From Oscillospiraceae bacterium (lineage in GTDB: Bacteria > Bacillota_A > Clostridia > Oscillospirales > Oscillospiraceae): 6,420 nt of DNA. The translations under genes were made by a program, and so were the position numbers. The DNA lies in assembly GCA_031265965.1 (NCBI GenBank), contig JAISBX010000132.1, positions 1-6,420 on the forward strand, in the 5' to 3' direction. The first letter of the stretch is position 1; each line of letters opens with the position of its first letter. The notes below the pieces were generated by a model. The model worked only from the letters and a program-made list of their open reading frames with translations, did not search any database and was not told the DNA's origin. Of the stretch, positions 1-6,157 are shown piece by piece.

Positions 1-573
1 GTGCCCGGCACGGGCAAGCTGGAGCTGACGGGGAACCTCGGGGACGTGATGAAGGAGTCGGCGCGCGCGGCGGTCTCGTATATACGCAGCCGGGCCGATA
101 AGCTGGGGCTCGACAGCGATTTCTACAAGGAAAAGGACATACATATCCACTTTCCGGAGGGCGCGGTGCAAAAGGACGGCCCGTCCGCGGGAGTGGCTAT
201 GGCGGCGGCGGCGGTATCGGCGCTCACCGGCGCGCCCGTGAGGCGCGATATAGCGATGACGGGGGAGATAACGCTGCGCGGCAGGGTGCTGAGGATCGGC
301 GGACTTAAGGAGAAGACGATGGCTGCGATGCGCGCGGGCGTAAAAACGGTGATCATACCGTCGGAGAACGAGCCGGACATAGAGGAGATAGACCCGACGG
401 TGCGCGCGACCCTCGACTTCATAACGGTGGATCACGTGGACGGGGTGCTGGACGTCGCGCTCGATTTTTCCGCGGTCAGACGGGCCGGCGCCGACAGCGG
501 CGCGCTTCATATGCTGCTCGGCGAAACGGGCGCAGGCGCGGAACGCAGCGCGGGCGCGGTCATGCGCCGGTGA
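1..573 (+). CDS. lon: ATP-dependent Lon protease, C-terminal proteolytic domain (5' partial)
   Basis: Lon is a cytoplasmic AAA+ serine protease that unfolds and degrades damaged and regulatory proteins. Only the last 190 residues are in the window; the N-terminal substrate-binding and ATPase domains lie upstream. The GTG at base 1 is an internal codon, because the reading frame opens in the middle of the S16 protease domain. Seen directly: a [15 protein letters not shown] segment, then [13 protein letters not shown] with the catalytic serine at fragment residue 62 (bases 184-186), then [20 protein letters not shown] with the catalytic lysine at fragment residue 105 (bases 313-315). The 43-residue spacing equals that of the E. 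coli Ser679/Lys722 dyad, so the protease should be active. A short, poorly conserved Ala/Gly/Arg-rich tail of about 30 residues follows the domain. engB starts 4 nt after the TGA stop, so the two are probably co-transcribed. The lon-engB order is common in Firmicutes. Confidence 0.96.
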   Translation: MPGTGKLELTGNLGDVMKESARAAVSYIRSRADKLGLDSDFYKEKDIHIHFPEGAVQKDGPSAGVAMAAAAVSALTGAPVRRDIAMTGEITLRGRVLRIGGLKEKTMAAMRAGVKTVIIPSENEPDIEEIDPTVRATLDFITVDHVDGVLDVALDFSAVRRAGADSGALHMLLGETGAGAERSAGAVMRR

Positions 574-577
574 CGCG

Positions 578-1168
578 ATGCGGTTAAATGTCAGAAATTG
601 CGAGTTCATCAAGTCGGCGGCGGAGCTGTCGGGCTTTATCCGGGACGGGCGGCCGCAGGCGGTGTTTTCGGGAAGGTCGAACGTTGGCAAATCGTCCGTG
701 ATAAACTCTCTCGTGGGGCGCAGGAATTTCGCGCGCGTCGGTTCGTCGCCGGGCAAGACGGCGAACGTGAACTATTTTCTTATAGACGGCAAGGCGTACT
801 TTGTGGACCTGCCGGGTTACGGCTACGCGCGCGTGCCTGACGTCGAGCGCAGGAGATGGGGGAAGCTCATGGAATCGTTTTTCGCGGCGCCGGACGCAAT
901 ATCGCTCGGCGTCATGCTCGTGGATATGCGCCACAAGCCTACGGCGGACGACGTCACGATGGCGCGGTGGTTCGGGCAGACGGGCAAGCCGGTGCTCGTC
1001 GTAGCGAACAAGGCGGACAAGGTAAAGCGCAGCGAGGCGGAGGGCTGTTTGGAGGTCATCCGAGAGACGCTGTCTCTCGGAGAACACGTGGACGTACTGC
1101 CGTTTTCGGCCGAAAAGGGCACGAACAGGGACAAACTGATTGCGGTAATAGGAGAACACCTTTGTTAG
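578..1168 (+). CDS. engB: Ribosome biogenesis GTP-binding protein EngB (YihA/YsxC)
   Basis: This is a TrmE-Era-Obg-EngA class GTPase needed for assembly of the large ribosomal subunit; it acts in the cytoplasm on the immature 50S particle. The 196 residues match the usual family length of about 195-200. All G motifs are visible: G1 GRSNVGKSS (residues 32-40), G2 around SSPGKTANVNYF (56-67, Thr61), G3 DLPGYGYA (77-84), G4 NKADK (144-148) and G5 SAEKG (177-181). The ATG at 578 is chosen because it follows the lon stop by 4 nt and the N-terminus has the expected length. No good Shine-Dalgarno precedes it, so translation is probably coupled to lon. The stop TAG overlaps a possible TTG start of the next gene. 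Identification is firm; the in vivo role is known from family members such as B. subtilis YsxC. Confidence 0.96.
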   Translation: MRLNVRNCEFIKSAAELSGFIRDGRPQAVFSGRSNVGKSSVINSLVGRRNFARVGSSPGKTANVNYFLIDGKAYFVDLPGYGYARVPDVERRRWGKLMESFFAAPDAISLGVMLVDMRHKPTADDVTMARWFGQTGKPVLVVANKADKVKRSEAEGCLEVIRETLSLGEHVDVLPFSAEKGTNRDKLIAVIGEHLC

Positions 1169-1176
1169 GACAATTG

Positions 1177-1848
1177 ATGAGATGGTTCAGTCCCGACGGA
1201 TTGCGGGAAGCGGCGGGCAGGGTAATACCTATCCTCATATGTATAACGTTTCACGAGCTGTCGCACGGCTTCGCGGCGTACAAGCTCGGCGACCGCACGG
1301 CAAAGGACATGGGGCGCCTGACGCTGAACCCGGTGCGGCACATCGACCCGATCGGGTGCCTGATGATGCTGTTCACTGGCTTCGGCTGGGCAAAGCCCGT
1401 GCCGGTGAATATGCGTATGTTCAGGAACCCTAAGAGGGGGATGGCGATCACCGCGCTGGCGGGTCCCGTATCGAATTTAATTCTTGCTGTACCGTTTTTG
1501 TTTCTATACGGCGCGGCCTATGTTTTTATACCGCCTACGCAGCTTGGCAATTTTTTCAGTGGCCTGTTGATAGACACGGCGTATATAAGTGTCGCGCTCG
1601 CGGTGTTCAATCTCATACCCATCCCGCCGCTCGACGGCTCGAAGGTGCTGTTCTCGCTCGCGTCGGACAGGCAGTATTACAATCTCATGCGGTACGAGCG
1701 GTACGGGATGATAATACTTGTTGCTGTCATGTATATCGGAATATTAGACGGCCCTATAAGCAGCGCCACATCTTTCGTCTTTAACTTGCTCGCGTATGTC
1801 GCCAGAGCCTCGATATTTTTGTTCAGCCATCTGGCGGAGCTGTTTTGA
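1177..1848 (+). CDS. Site-2 protease family (M50) membrane zinc metalloprotease
   Basis: This is an integral membrane protein of 223 residues in the short M50 group (S2P/YwhC-like, without a PDZ domain). Zinc-ligand motifs are visible: HELSH at residues 26-30 inside the first hydrophobic segment, and NLIPIPPLDG at 145-154, where Asp153 is the expected third ligand. LGDRTAKDMGRLTLNPVRHI (38-57), the GFGWAKPVPVN stretch (68-78) and AGPVSNL (95-101) are typical of the group. Four or five hydrophobic segments can be seen. Substrates of these short members are mostly unknown, so cleavage of membrane proteins is inferred. Two starts are plausible: ATG at 1177 with AGGA 6 nt upstream, or TTG at 1162 with GGAG 7 nt upstream, which would overlap the engB stop and add five residues. 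ATG was chosen by default. The gene sits between engB and scpA, a common position in Clostridia; no functional link to ScpA is shown. Confidence 0.9.
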   Translation: MRWFSPDGLREAAGRVIPILICITFHELSHGFAAYKLGDRTAKDMGRLTLNPVRHIDPIGCLMMLFTGFGWAKPVPVNMRMFRNPKRGMAITALAGPVSNLILAVPFLFLYGAAYVFIPPTQLGNFFSGLLIDTAYISVALAVFNLIPIPPLDGSKVLFSLASDRQYYNLMRYERYGMIILVAVMYIGILDGPISSATSFVFNLLAYVARASIFLFSHLAELF

Positions 1849-1852
1849 CGGT

Positions 1853-2653
1853 ATGGGTGATCCTGTCTTCAAGCTCGCCGGCGTCGTCAAGTCGAAAAAC
1901 GACCCGGAGGATTTCGAGGGGCCGCTCACGCTGATACTGCAGCTTCTCAGCAAGAACAAAATCGAGATACAGGATATAAGCATATCGCTTATTTTGGAGC
2001 AATATCTCGAATATCTCGGCGCGATGGCGGAGATGGATCTCAATATTGCCAGCGAGTTCGTGGCGATGGCGTCGCATTTGACGTATATCAAGACGAAAAT
2101 GCTGCTCACAGGCGGCGAGGAGGTCTCGGAGCTCGAAAACCTCATATCGTCGCTCGAGGAGTTGCGCGGCCGCGACACATATGTGAGGATTAAAGCCGTT
2201 ACGGCCGAGCTGGAGGGCATGTATTTCAACGGCGCGGGACTCATGGTGAAGCAGCCGGAGATATTGCCGACCGACGGCGAGCGCAGATATTCGCACGAGC
2301 GCGACGAGCTGCGCGCCGCGATATCACGCATAATAGAGCGCGGGACGCTCAAAAAGGAATCGCTGAACAAAAAGCCCGCGGTGTTTCCGATGAGGATTGC
2401 CTATCCGGTGGATGAGAAGATCAGCGAGCTGACGGATATGCTCCGAAGCCGCGGCGTCATGCGGATCATAGTGCTGCTCGGCAGTTGCAAGAGCCGCTCC
2501 GAGACTGTCGCGACGTTTGTCGCCATACTCGAGCTGTGCAAGCTCGGCAGACTGCTGCTCGCGGGCGAGGGCGCCGAGATGACGGCGAGCATTACGTCCG
2601 AGAGCTCACATTTGCAGTTGCTGCAACGGGAAGAGGGCGGACATGGAAATTAA
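1853..2653 (+). CDS. scpA: Segregation and condensation protein A (ScpA kleisin)
   Basis: ScpA is the kleisin subunit that bridges the two heads of the SMC dimer and, together with ScpB, forms the bacterial condensin that organises and separates chromosomes. The protein has 266 residues, near the family norm of about 240-260. The N-terminal SMC-neck-binding helix region is clear: DFEGPLTLILQLLSKNKIEI starting at residue 20, followed by QDISISLILEQYLEYL. The C-terminal winged-helix motif VATFVAILELCKLGRLLL starts at residue 219. The middle is charged and helical, as expected for the ScpB-binding linker. The ATG at 1853 is preferred over an in-frame ATG at 1796, which would add 19 unconserved residues buried in the upstream gene. 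The gap to the M50 stop is 4 nt. The 3' end overlaps scpB by 11 nt, indicating translational coupling of the two partners. Confidence 0.95.
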   Translation: MGDPVFKLAGVVKSKNDPEDFEGPLTLILQLLSKNKIEIQDISISLILEQYLEYLGAMAEMDLNIASEFVAMASHLTYIKTKMLLTGGEEVSELENLISSLEELRGRDTYVRIKAVTAELEGMYFNGAGLMVKQPEILPTDGERRYSHERDELRAAISRIIERGTLKKESLNKKPAVFPMRIAYPVDEKISELTDMLRSRGVMRIIVLLGSCKSRSETVATFVAILELCKLGRLLLAGEGAEMTASITSESSHLQLLQREEGGHGN

Positions 2654-3272
2654 TGACATAGAGGGCGCGATCGAGGGCATACTGTTTGCGTCGGGCGACC
2701 CGGTGGCGGTCGAGCGGATCGCGTCCGTCATGGGCATAGAGCAAAAGCTCGTCGCGGACGTCGCGGGGAGGATGAGCGACAGGTACGGCTTCGAGCGGCG
2801 CGGGGTGCGCATTGTGCGCATTGAGGACTCGCTCCAGATGTGCTCGTCGCCGGAGTACGCCGACATAATACGTCTCACGCTCGAGTCGGGAAGACAGCCG
2901 AGACTGTCGCAGACCGCGCTGGAGGTGCTCGCGGTAGTGGCGTATTTCCAGCCGACCACAAGGGCGTATATAGAGCAGGTGCGCGGAGTGGACAGCTCGT
3001 ACACCGTGTCGCTCCTGCAAAATCGCGGTTTGATCGAGCCTGTGGGGAGACTGGACGCGCCGGGGCGGCCGATAACGTACGGCACCACCTCGGGCTTTTT
3101 GCGCACGTTCGGGGTGGCGTCGCTCGGCGAGCTGCCGGAGCTGCCGGGCGTGCCGGACGAGGGCGAGCAGATGAGCATTATCAACGCTATCAGCGCGTAC
3201 AGAGAGGCGGCGGGGGCGGAACAGGACGCGCGGGCGGAGGAGACCGCCGCGGCGGACGGCGAAACGGGATGA
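2643..3272 (+). CDS. scpB: Segregation and condensation protein B (ScpB)
   Basis: ScpB is the dimeric winged-helix partner of ScpA in the SMC condensin complex on the nucleoid. It has 209 residues, slightly longer than the usual 180-200. The first winged helix starts with IEGAIEGILFASGDPVAVER (from residue 6). The second contains LSQTALEVLAVVAYFQPTTR (from residue 88) and QVRGVDSSYTVSLLQNRGLI. The signature GRLDAPGRPITYGTT lies at 135-149, followed by FLRTFGVASLGELPELP. The last 22 residues are Ala/Glu-rich and look disordered. That tail accounts for the extra length and is typical of the variable C-termini in this family. The ATG at 2643 has a purine-rich GAAGAGGGCGG just upstream and overlaps the scpA stop. 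The stop overlaps the next start as ATGA at 3269-3272. Confidence 0.95.
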   Translation: MEINDIEGAIEGILFASGDPVAVERIASVMGIEQKLVADVAGRMSDRYGFERRGVRIVRIEDSLQMCSSPEYADIIRLTLESGRQPRLSQTALEVLAVVAYFQPTTRAYIEQVRGVDSSYTVSLLQNRGLIEPVGRLDAPGRPITYGTTSGFLRTFGVASLGELPELPGVPDEGEQMSIINAISAYREAAGAEQDARAEETAAADGETG

Positions 3273-3925
3273 TCGCGCTGGGGATTGTGGCAGCGGCGGT
3301 CTGCGCGCTGGCGCTTGTGCGCTTGGGCGTGTCGGCGGAGTACGGCGAGGGGGGGCTGGAGCTGGAGGCGCGTATAGGCGCCGTGCGGCTGCGGCTGTAC
3401 CCCCGCCCGCTGAAAAGGCGCGCGCGCGCCGCGCGGGGGCGCCGCGAGCCGAAGACGCGGCGTCCGGGCGGGCTCGCGGGTTTTACCGATATTGCGGCGT
3501 ACGCGCTGAAGGCGCTGGGGAGGCTCAGACGGCGGCTGCTGATAAAGCGCCTCGTCGTGCGGTGGAGCGTGCCGGGCGCGGACGACCCCGCGCGGGCCGC
3601 TATGACGTACGGCGGCGCGTCCGCCGCCGCCGCGCCGCTCGAGCGTCTCATCGACGGCGCGTTTCGCGTAAAGCGGCGCGAGCTCTCCGCGAATGTTGAT
3701 TTTTGCGCCGCGGAGCCGCGGGTGTATATAAGCGCGGCGGTCTCGGCGGCGGTTTGGGAGCTCGTCTATGTCGCGTGCGCGCTCCTTCCGGCGATAGTTA
3801 GGACAACAAATCGAAAGGGGAAATTACAAAATGGACAGACATCCGGTAGGCGATCTCATGGAGACGACGATGCAAAAACTCAGGGAGATAGTGGACGTAA
3901 ACACCATAGTCGGGCAGCCGATTGA
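3269..3925 (+). CDS. DUF2953 domain-containing (YtfI-like) membrane-anchored protein
   Basis: The function is unknown. The 218-residue reading frame starts with a hydrophobic anchor (MIALGIVAAAVCALALVRLG, residues 1-20). A beta-like stretch follows, then a very basic Arg-rich linker (about residues 48-68), a helical LRRRLLIKRLVVRWSVPGADD segment, and a second hydrophobic stretch near 157-178. This layout and the place directly before a gerW/ytfJ gene match B. subtilis ytfI-ytfJ, which supports DUF2953; the sequence match itself is loose. The start at 3269 overlaps the scpB stop (ATGA), suggesting termination-reinitiation. Odd point: the conserved-looking part ends near residue 178 (base 3808). 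The remaining 40 residues are read through what looks like the gerW leader and RBS, then 95 nt into gerW in another frame. The tail is probably not functional protein. A lost stop codon or a single-base indel near 3795-3801, where both other frames carry TAG, would explain it. Confidence 0.65.
   Translation: MIALGIVAAAVCALALVRLGVSAEYGEGGLELEARIGAVRLRLYPRPLKRRARAARGRREPKTRRPGGLAGFTDIAAYALKALGRLRRRLLIKRLVVRWSVPGADDPARAAMTYGGASAAAAPLERLIDGAFRVKRRELSANVDFCAAEPRVYISAAVSAAVWELVYVACALLPAIVRTTNRKGKLQNGQTSGRRSHGDDDAKTQGDSGRKHHSRAAD
3814..3820 (+). promoter_or_regulatory. Ribosome binding site of gerW
   Basis: AAAGGGG lies 10 nt before the ATG at 3831, in a stretch that is AT-rich compared with its surroundings (about 3794-3832). 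This looks like a normal leader and fixes the gerW start, even though the upstream DUF2953 frame formally continues through it. I found no convincing sigma-A, sigma-F or sigma-G promoter here. Confidence 0.6.
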
Positions 3926-4220
3926 GACGCAGGACGGCATCACGATAATCCCCGTCTCAAAGGTGACGTTCGGCTTCGGAACGGCGGGGACGGATTTTCA
4001 CGGCAAGGATCCCAAGCCGGACAGGGCAAATTCGTTCGGCGGGGGCTCCGGCGCGGGCGTGAATATAATACCCGTGGCGTTTCTCATCATCAGGGACGGC
4101 GGGGTAAAGCTCTTGAACGTGACGCCGCCCGCCGTGACGACGGTCGACAGGCTGATAGAGCTCGTGCCGGAGCTGGTGGACAAGGTCCGTGAGCTCATAT
4201 CAAAGGACGCGGACGAGTAG
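3831..4220 (+). CDS. gerW: GerW family sporulation protein (YtfJ)
   Basis: The family is found in endospore formers. In B. subtilis, YtfJ is a forespore-expressed protein needed for normal germination; its biochemical activity is not known. Here it has 129 residues, a little shorter than B. subtilis YtfJ (about 150). Typical features: an N-terminal helix HPVGDLMETTMQKLREIVDV (residues 4-23), then the strand-rich segment VGQPIETQDGITIIPVSKV (27-45), FGFGTAGTDF (47-56), and the Gly-rich core SFGGGSGAGVNIIPVAFLII (68-87). The C-terminal helix VDRLIELVPELVDKVRELI closes the protein. There is no signal peptide. The start is set by the AAAGGGG site and the conserved N-terminal helix. The first 95 nt overlap the extended 3' end of the DUF2953 frame. 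rluB begins 3 nt after the stop. This gene is the main evidence that the organism forms spores. Confidence 0.93.
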   Translation: MDRHPVGDLMETTMQKLREIVDVNTIVGQPIETQDGITIIPVSKVTFGFGTAGTDFHGKDPKPDRANSFGGGSGAGVNIIPVAFLIIRDGGVKLLNVTPPAVTTVDRLIELVPELVDKVRELISKDADE

Positions 4221-4223
4221 GTC

Positions 4224-4949
4224 ATGGGCGATAGCGGCGGCGGCGAGCGGCTGCAAAAGCTGCTGTCACGCTCGGGCGCAGCGTCGCGCAGGGCGGCGGA
4301 TAAGCTGATAGCCGGCGGTCGCGTGACCGTAAACGGCGAGACTGCCGTACTCGGGCAGCGCGCGGACGCGCGGCGCGACGCAATAGAGGTGGACGGAGCG
4401 CCGCTGCCCGAGGCGGGCCGGCGCGTATATATCATGCTAAATAAGCCGCGAGGGTACCTCACCGCCATGAGCGACAGCCGGGGCAGGCGCACCGTGGCGC
4501 AGCTCACGGAGGGCGTTGGAACGCGCGTGTATCCCGTGGGCAGGCTGGATATGGACTCTGAGGGGCTGCTGCTCATGACGAACGACGGCGATTTCGCCAT
4601 GGGCGCCGCGCACCCGTCGCGCGGGAAGCTGAAGGTGTACCGCGTGCTCGCGCGCGGCGACGTACGCGACGCGGAAGGGCGGCTTTCGGCGCCGATGGAG
4701 ATAGACGGGCGCACAGTGACGGCGGCGGGCGTGACGGAGCTCAGTCGAAGCGAGTCTGGCGTTCTGCTGGAGATCACGATAGGCGAGGGGCGCAACAGGC
4801 AGATAAGAAGGATGTGCCGGTCGTGCGGCTTGACGGTGGTCTCGCTTGAGCGCGTGTCGATAGGCGGGGTCGAGCTCGGGGACCTGCCGTCAGGCCAATG
4901 GCGGCATTTGACCGACGACGAGCTGTGCCGTCTGCGCCGCGTTTCATAG
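4224..4949 (+). CDS. rluB: RluB/RsuA-family rRNA pseudouridine synthase
   Basis: This is a cytoplasmic enzyme that converts a specific uridine of rRNA to pseudouridine. The RluB type modifies 23S rRNA and the RsuA type 16S rRNA; Firmicute members beside scpAB are usually called RluB, but the exact target cannot be read from the sequence. It has 241 residues. An S4 RNA-binding domain spans about 8-57 (ERLQKLLSRSGAASRRAADK, then VTVNGE). The catalytic domain starts with YIMLNKPRGYLTA (69-81). The catalytic aspartate is Asp109 in GRLDMDSEGLLLMTNDG (106-122). GRNRQIRRM (189-197) is the conserved C-terminal RNA-contact motif. All key residues are present. The ATG at 4224 is 3 nt after the gerW stop with only a weak RBS, suggesting coupling. 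Confidence 0.93.
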   Translation: MGDSGGGERLQKLLSRSGAASRRAADKLIAGGRVTVNGETAVLGQRADARRDAIEVDGAPLPEAGRRVYIMLNKPRGYLTAMSDSRGRRTVAQLTEGVGTRVYPVGRLDMDSEGLLLMTNDGDFAMGAAHPSRGKLKVYRVLARGDVRDAEGRLSAPMEIDGRTVTAAGVTELSRSESGVLLEITIGEGRNRQIRRMCRSCGLTVVSLERVSIGGVELGDLPSGQWRHLTDDELCRLRRVS

Positions 4950-4992
4950 CCGGCTCGGCGCTTTAGCGGAAAGGTTGGTTATACAACGATCA

Positions 4993-6138
4993 ATGAAAAT
5001 GATATTAGAGTGCGTATTGTCGGTGGTTCTCGGATTCATTTCAGCGGCATCCCCTGCGGAGCCTCCGGCTGCAGCAATTCCATCCTCGTGGCGCTGCATC
5101 GCCGCGGGTGATCACCACAGTCTTGCCGTCAAGGCGGACGGGAGCCTTTGGGCTTGGGGAGAAAATAATTTTGGGAGGCTCGGCATCGGTGCGGACAGTT
5201 CGGACGGAGGCTACTCCACGCCCATAAAAATCATGGACGGCGCGGTTTCCGTCGCGGCGGGAACAGATCATAGCCTTGCGGTTAAGTTAGACGGCAGCCT
5301 TTGGGCTTGGGGCGGAAATTTTGACGGGCAGCTTGGCGACGGTACGGCGGAAGACCGGCGCGCGCCCGTAAAGATCATGGACGGCGTGGCCTCCGCAGAC
5401 GCCGGCTATTCCCACAGCCTTGCCGTCAAAACCGACGGCAGCCTTTGGGCTTGGGGCTATAATGGAGAAGACGGACAGCTCGGCGATAGCACAAAGATAA
5501 GCCGAAACGTCCCGGTGAAGATCATGGACGGAGTGGCTTCAGTTTCAGCGGGCGGGAAACACAGCCTCGCCGTCAAGACGGACGGGAGCCTATGGGCTTG
5601 GGGGCACAATGCGCCCGGTCAGCTTGGCGACGGTACGACTGTAAGCAAGAATGCGCCTGTAAAAATCATGGAGGGCGTTGCTTTTGCCTCGGCGGGTGCG
5701 ACGCAGAGCCTCGCGGTCAAAACAGACGGGAGCCTATGGCTCTGGGGAAATAACGCGTTCTTTGAGCGTGACGGCGGCGCATATACGCAGACCACGCCCG
5801 TCGAGGTGATGGACTGTGTGGCTTTTGCGGACGCGGGGGCTTATCACTGCCTTGCGGTAAAAACAGACGGGAGCCTTTGGGGCTGGGGCGACAATACGTC
5901 TGGAGAGCTTGGATCCGGCGCGGACGGTGCTTCGGTCAGAACACCGATAAAGCTTCTGGACGACGCGGCCTATGTTTCGGCGGGGGCGACGCACAGTCTC
6001 GCCGTCAAGACGGACGGCAGCCTTTGGGCTTGGGGCGGCAACAGATACGGGCAGCTCGGAAACGGTATGATGGATAACAACATGGGTATGTCTGTTGTGA
6101 ATAAGGGTATGTTCTACAAGGTGATGGACGGGATGTAG
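4993..6138 (+). CDS. Exported seven-repeat RCC1 beta-propeller protein
   Basis: The function is unknown; this belongs to the bacterial RCC1-repeat group (alpha-tubulin suppressor/COG5184-like). The 381-residue product starts with a likely signal peptide: MKM, a hydrophobic run ILECVLSVVLGFISA, and a probable signal peptidase I site near ASPA. No acceptable lipobox, LPXTG, SLH or other anchor is seen, so secretion is inferred. The rest is seven RCC1 repeats of 47-53 residues with the core HSLAVKTDGSLWAWG.N..GQLGDGT and ending PVKIMDGV. The first repeat starts at residue 37. The last stops at KVMDGM, just where an eighth would begin, while the N-terminal SSWRCIAAG supplies the missing strand, which suits a closed seven-bladed propeller. 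Start choice is uncertain: ATG 4993 and ATG 4999 lack a good RBS, and TTG 4975 has GGA 4 nt upstream. Related folds include eukaryotic RCC1 and the secreted beta-lactamase inhibitor BLIP-II, but nothing here shows either activity. Confidence 0.9.
   Translation: MKMILECVLSVVLGFISAASPAEPPAAAIPSSWRCIAAGDHHSLAVKADGSLWAWGENNFGRLGIGADSSDGGYSTPIKIMDGAVSVAAGTDHSLAVKLDGSLWAWGGNFDGQLGDGTAEDRRAPVKIMDGVASADAGYSHSLAVKTDGSLWAWGYNGEDGQLGDSTKISRNVPVKIMDGVASVSAGGKHSLAVKTDGSLWAWGHNAPGQLGDGTTVSKNAPVKIMEGVAFASAGATQSLAVKTDGSLWLWGNNAFFERDGGAYTQTTPVEVMDCVAFADAGAYHCLAVKTDGSLWGWGDNTSGELGSGADGASVRTPIKLLDDAAYVSAGATHSLAVKTDGSLWAWGGNRYGQLGNGMMDNNMGMSVVNKGMFYKVMDGM
5101..6138 (+). repeat. Seven tandem RCC1 coding repeats of 141-162 bp
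   Basis: Repeat starts are at 5101, 5254, 5398, 5545, 5689, 5830 and 5977, giving units of 153, 144, 147, 144, 141, 147 and 162 bp (the last includes the stop codon). A core is nearly identical at DNA level in all seven: GACGG[GC]AGCCT[TA]TGG. Five of the seven continue as GCTTGG. The rest of each unit varies and changes length in whole codons, so the repeat is a protein-level array, not a CRISPR or non-coding satellite. Unit 5 is the most divergent: it lacks the GQLGDGT turn and has FFERDGG in its place. Confidence 0.9.
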
Positions 6139-6157
6139 ACGGCGGATCTCTGCCGCA

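Noticed and set aside
1..3. GTG as a start codon for a small Lon-like protein
   Set aside because: The alignment to Lon runs straight through this codon and the window simply begins inside the gene. A free-standing protease domain would start differently and would need upstream sequence to judge.
584..1159. 191-codon open frame on the minus strand covering almost all of engB
   Set aside because: engB on the plus strand has every GTPase motif. The antisense product is Arg/Val-rich without a recognisable domain, a usual by-product of high GC.
1744..2370. 208-codon open frame on the minus strand across the M50/scpA junction
   Set aside because: Antisense to two clear genes, Ser/Arg-rich, no domain.
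3419..3440. Alternating CG tract and GC palindromes in the DUF2953 gene as a possible Z-DNA or regulatory element
   Set aside because: The alternating run is only about 11 nt and is explained by a run of Arg and Ala codons (GCG, CGC) in the basic linker.
3998..4795. 265-codon open frame on the minus strand across gerW and rluB
   Set aside because: It spans two well-identified plus-strand genes and their junction. Its product is Ser/Pro/Arg-rich low-complexity sequence typical of antisense reading.
4980..4985. TATACA as a -10 box for the RCC1 gene, possibly giving a leaderless mRNA starting near ATG 4993
   Set aside because: There is no -35-like hexamer at 16-18 nt upstream and the extended -10 TG is misplaced by one base. 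It was too weak to list as a promoter.
5101..6138. Regular spacing of near-identical segments, reminiscent of a CRISPR array
   Set aside because: The frame is open throughout, unit lengths vary by whole codons, and the translated units are RCC1 repeats.
6140..6156. Hairpin after the RCC1 stop (GCGG paired with CCGC) as a terminator
   Set aside because: Only about four clean base pairs and no following T-tract. The sequence goes directly into the -35 box of a promoter.
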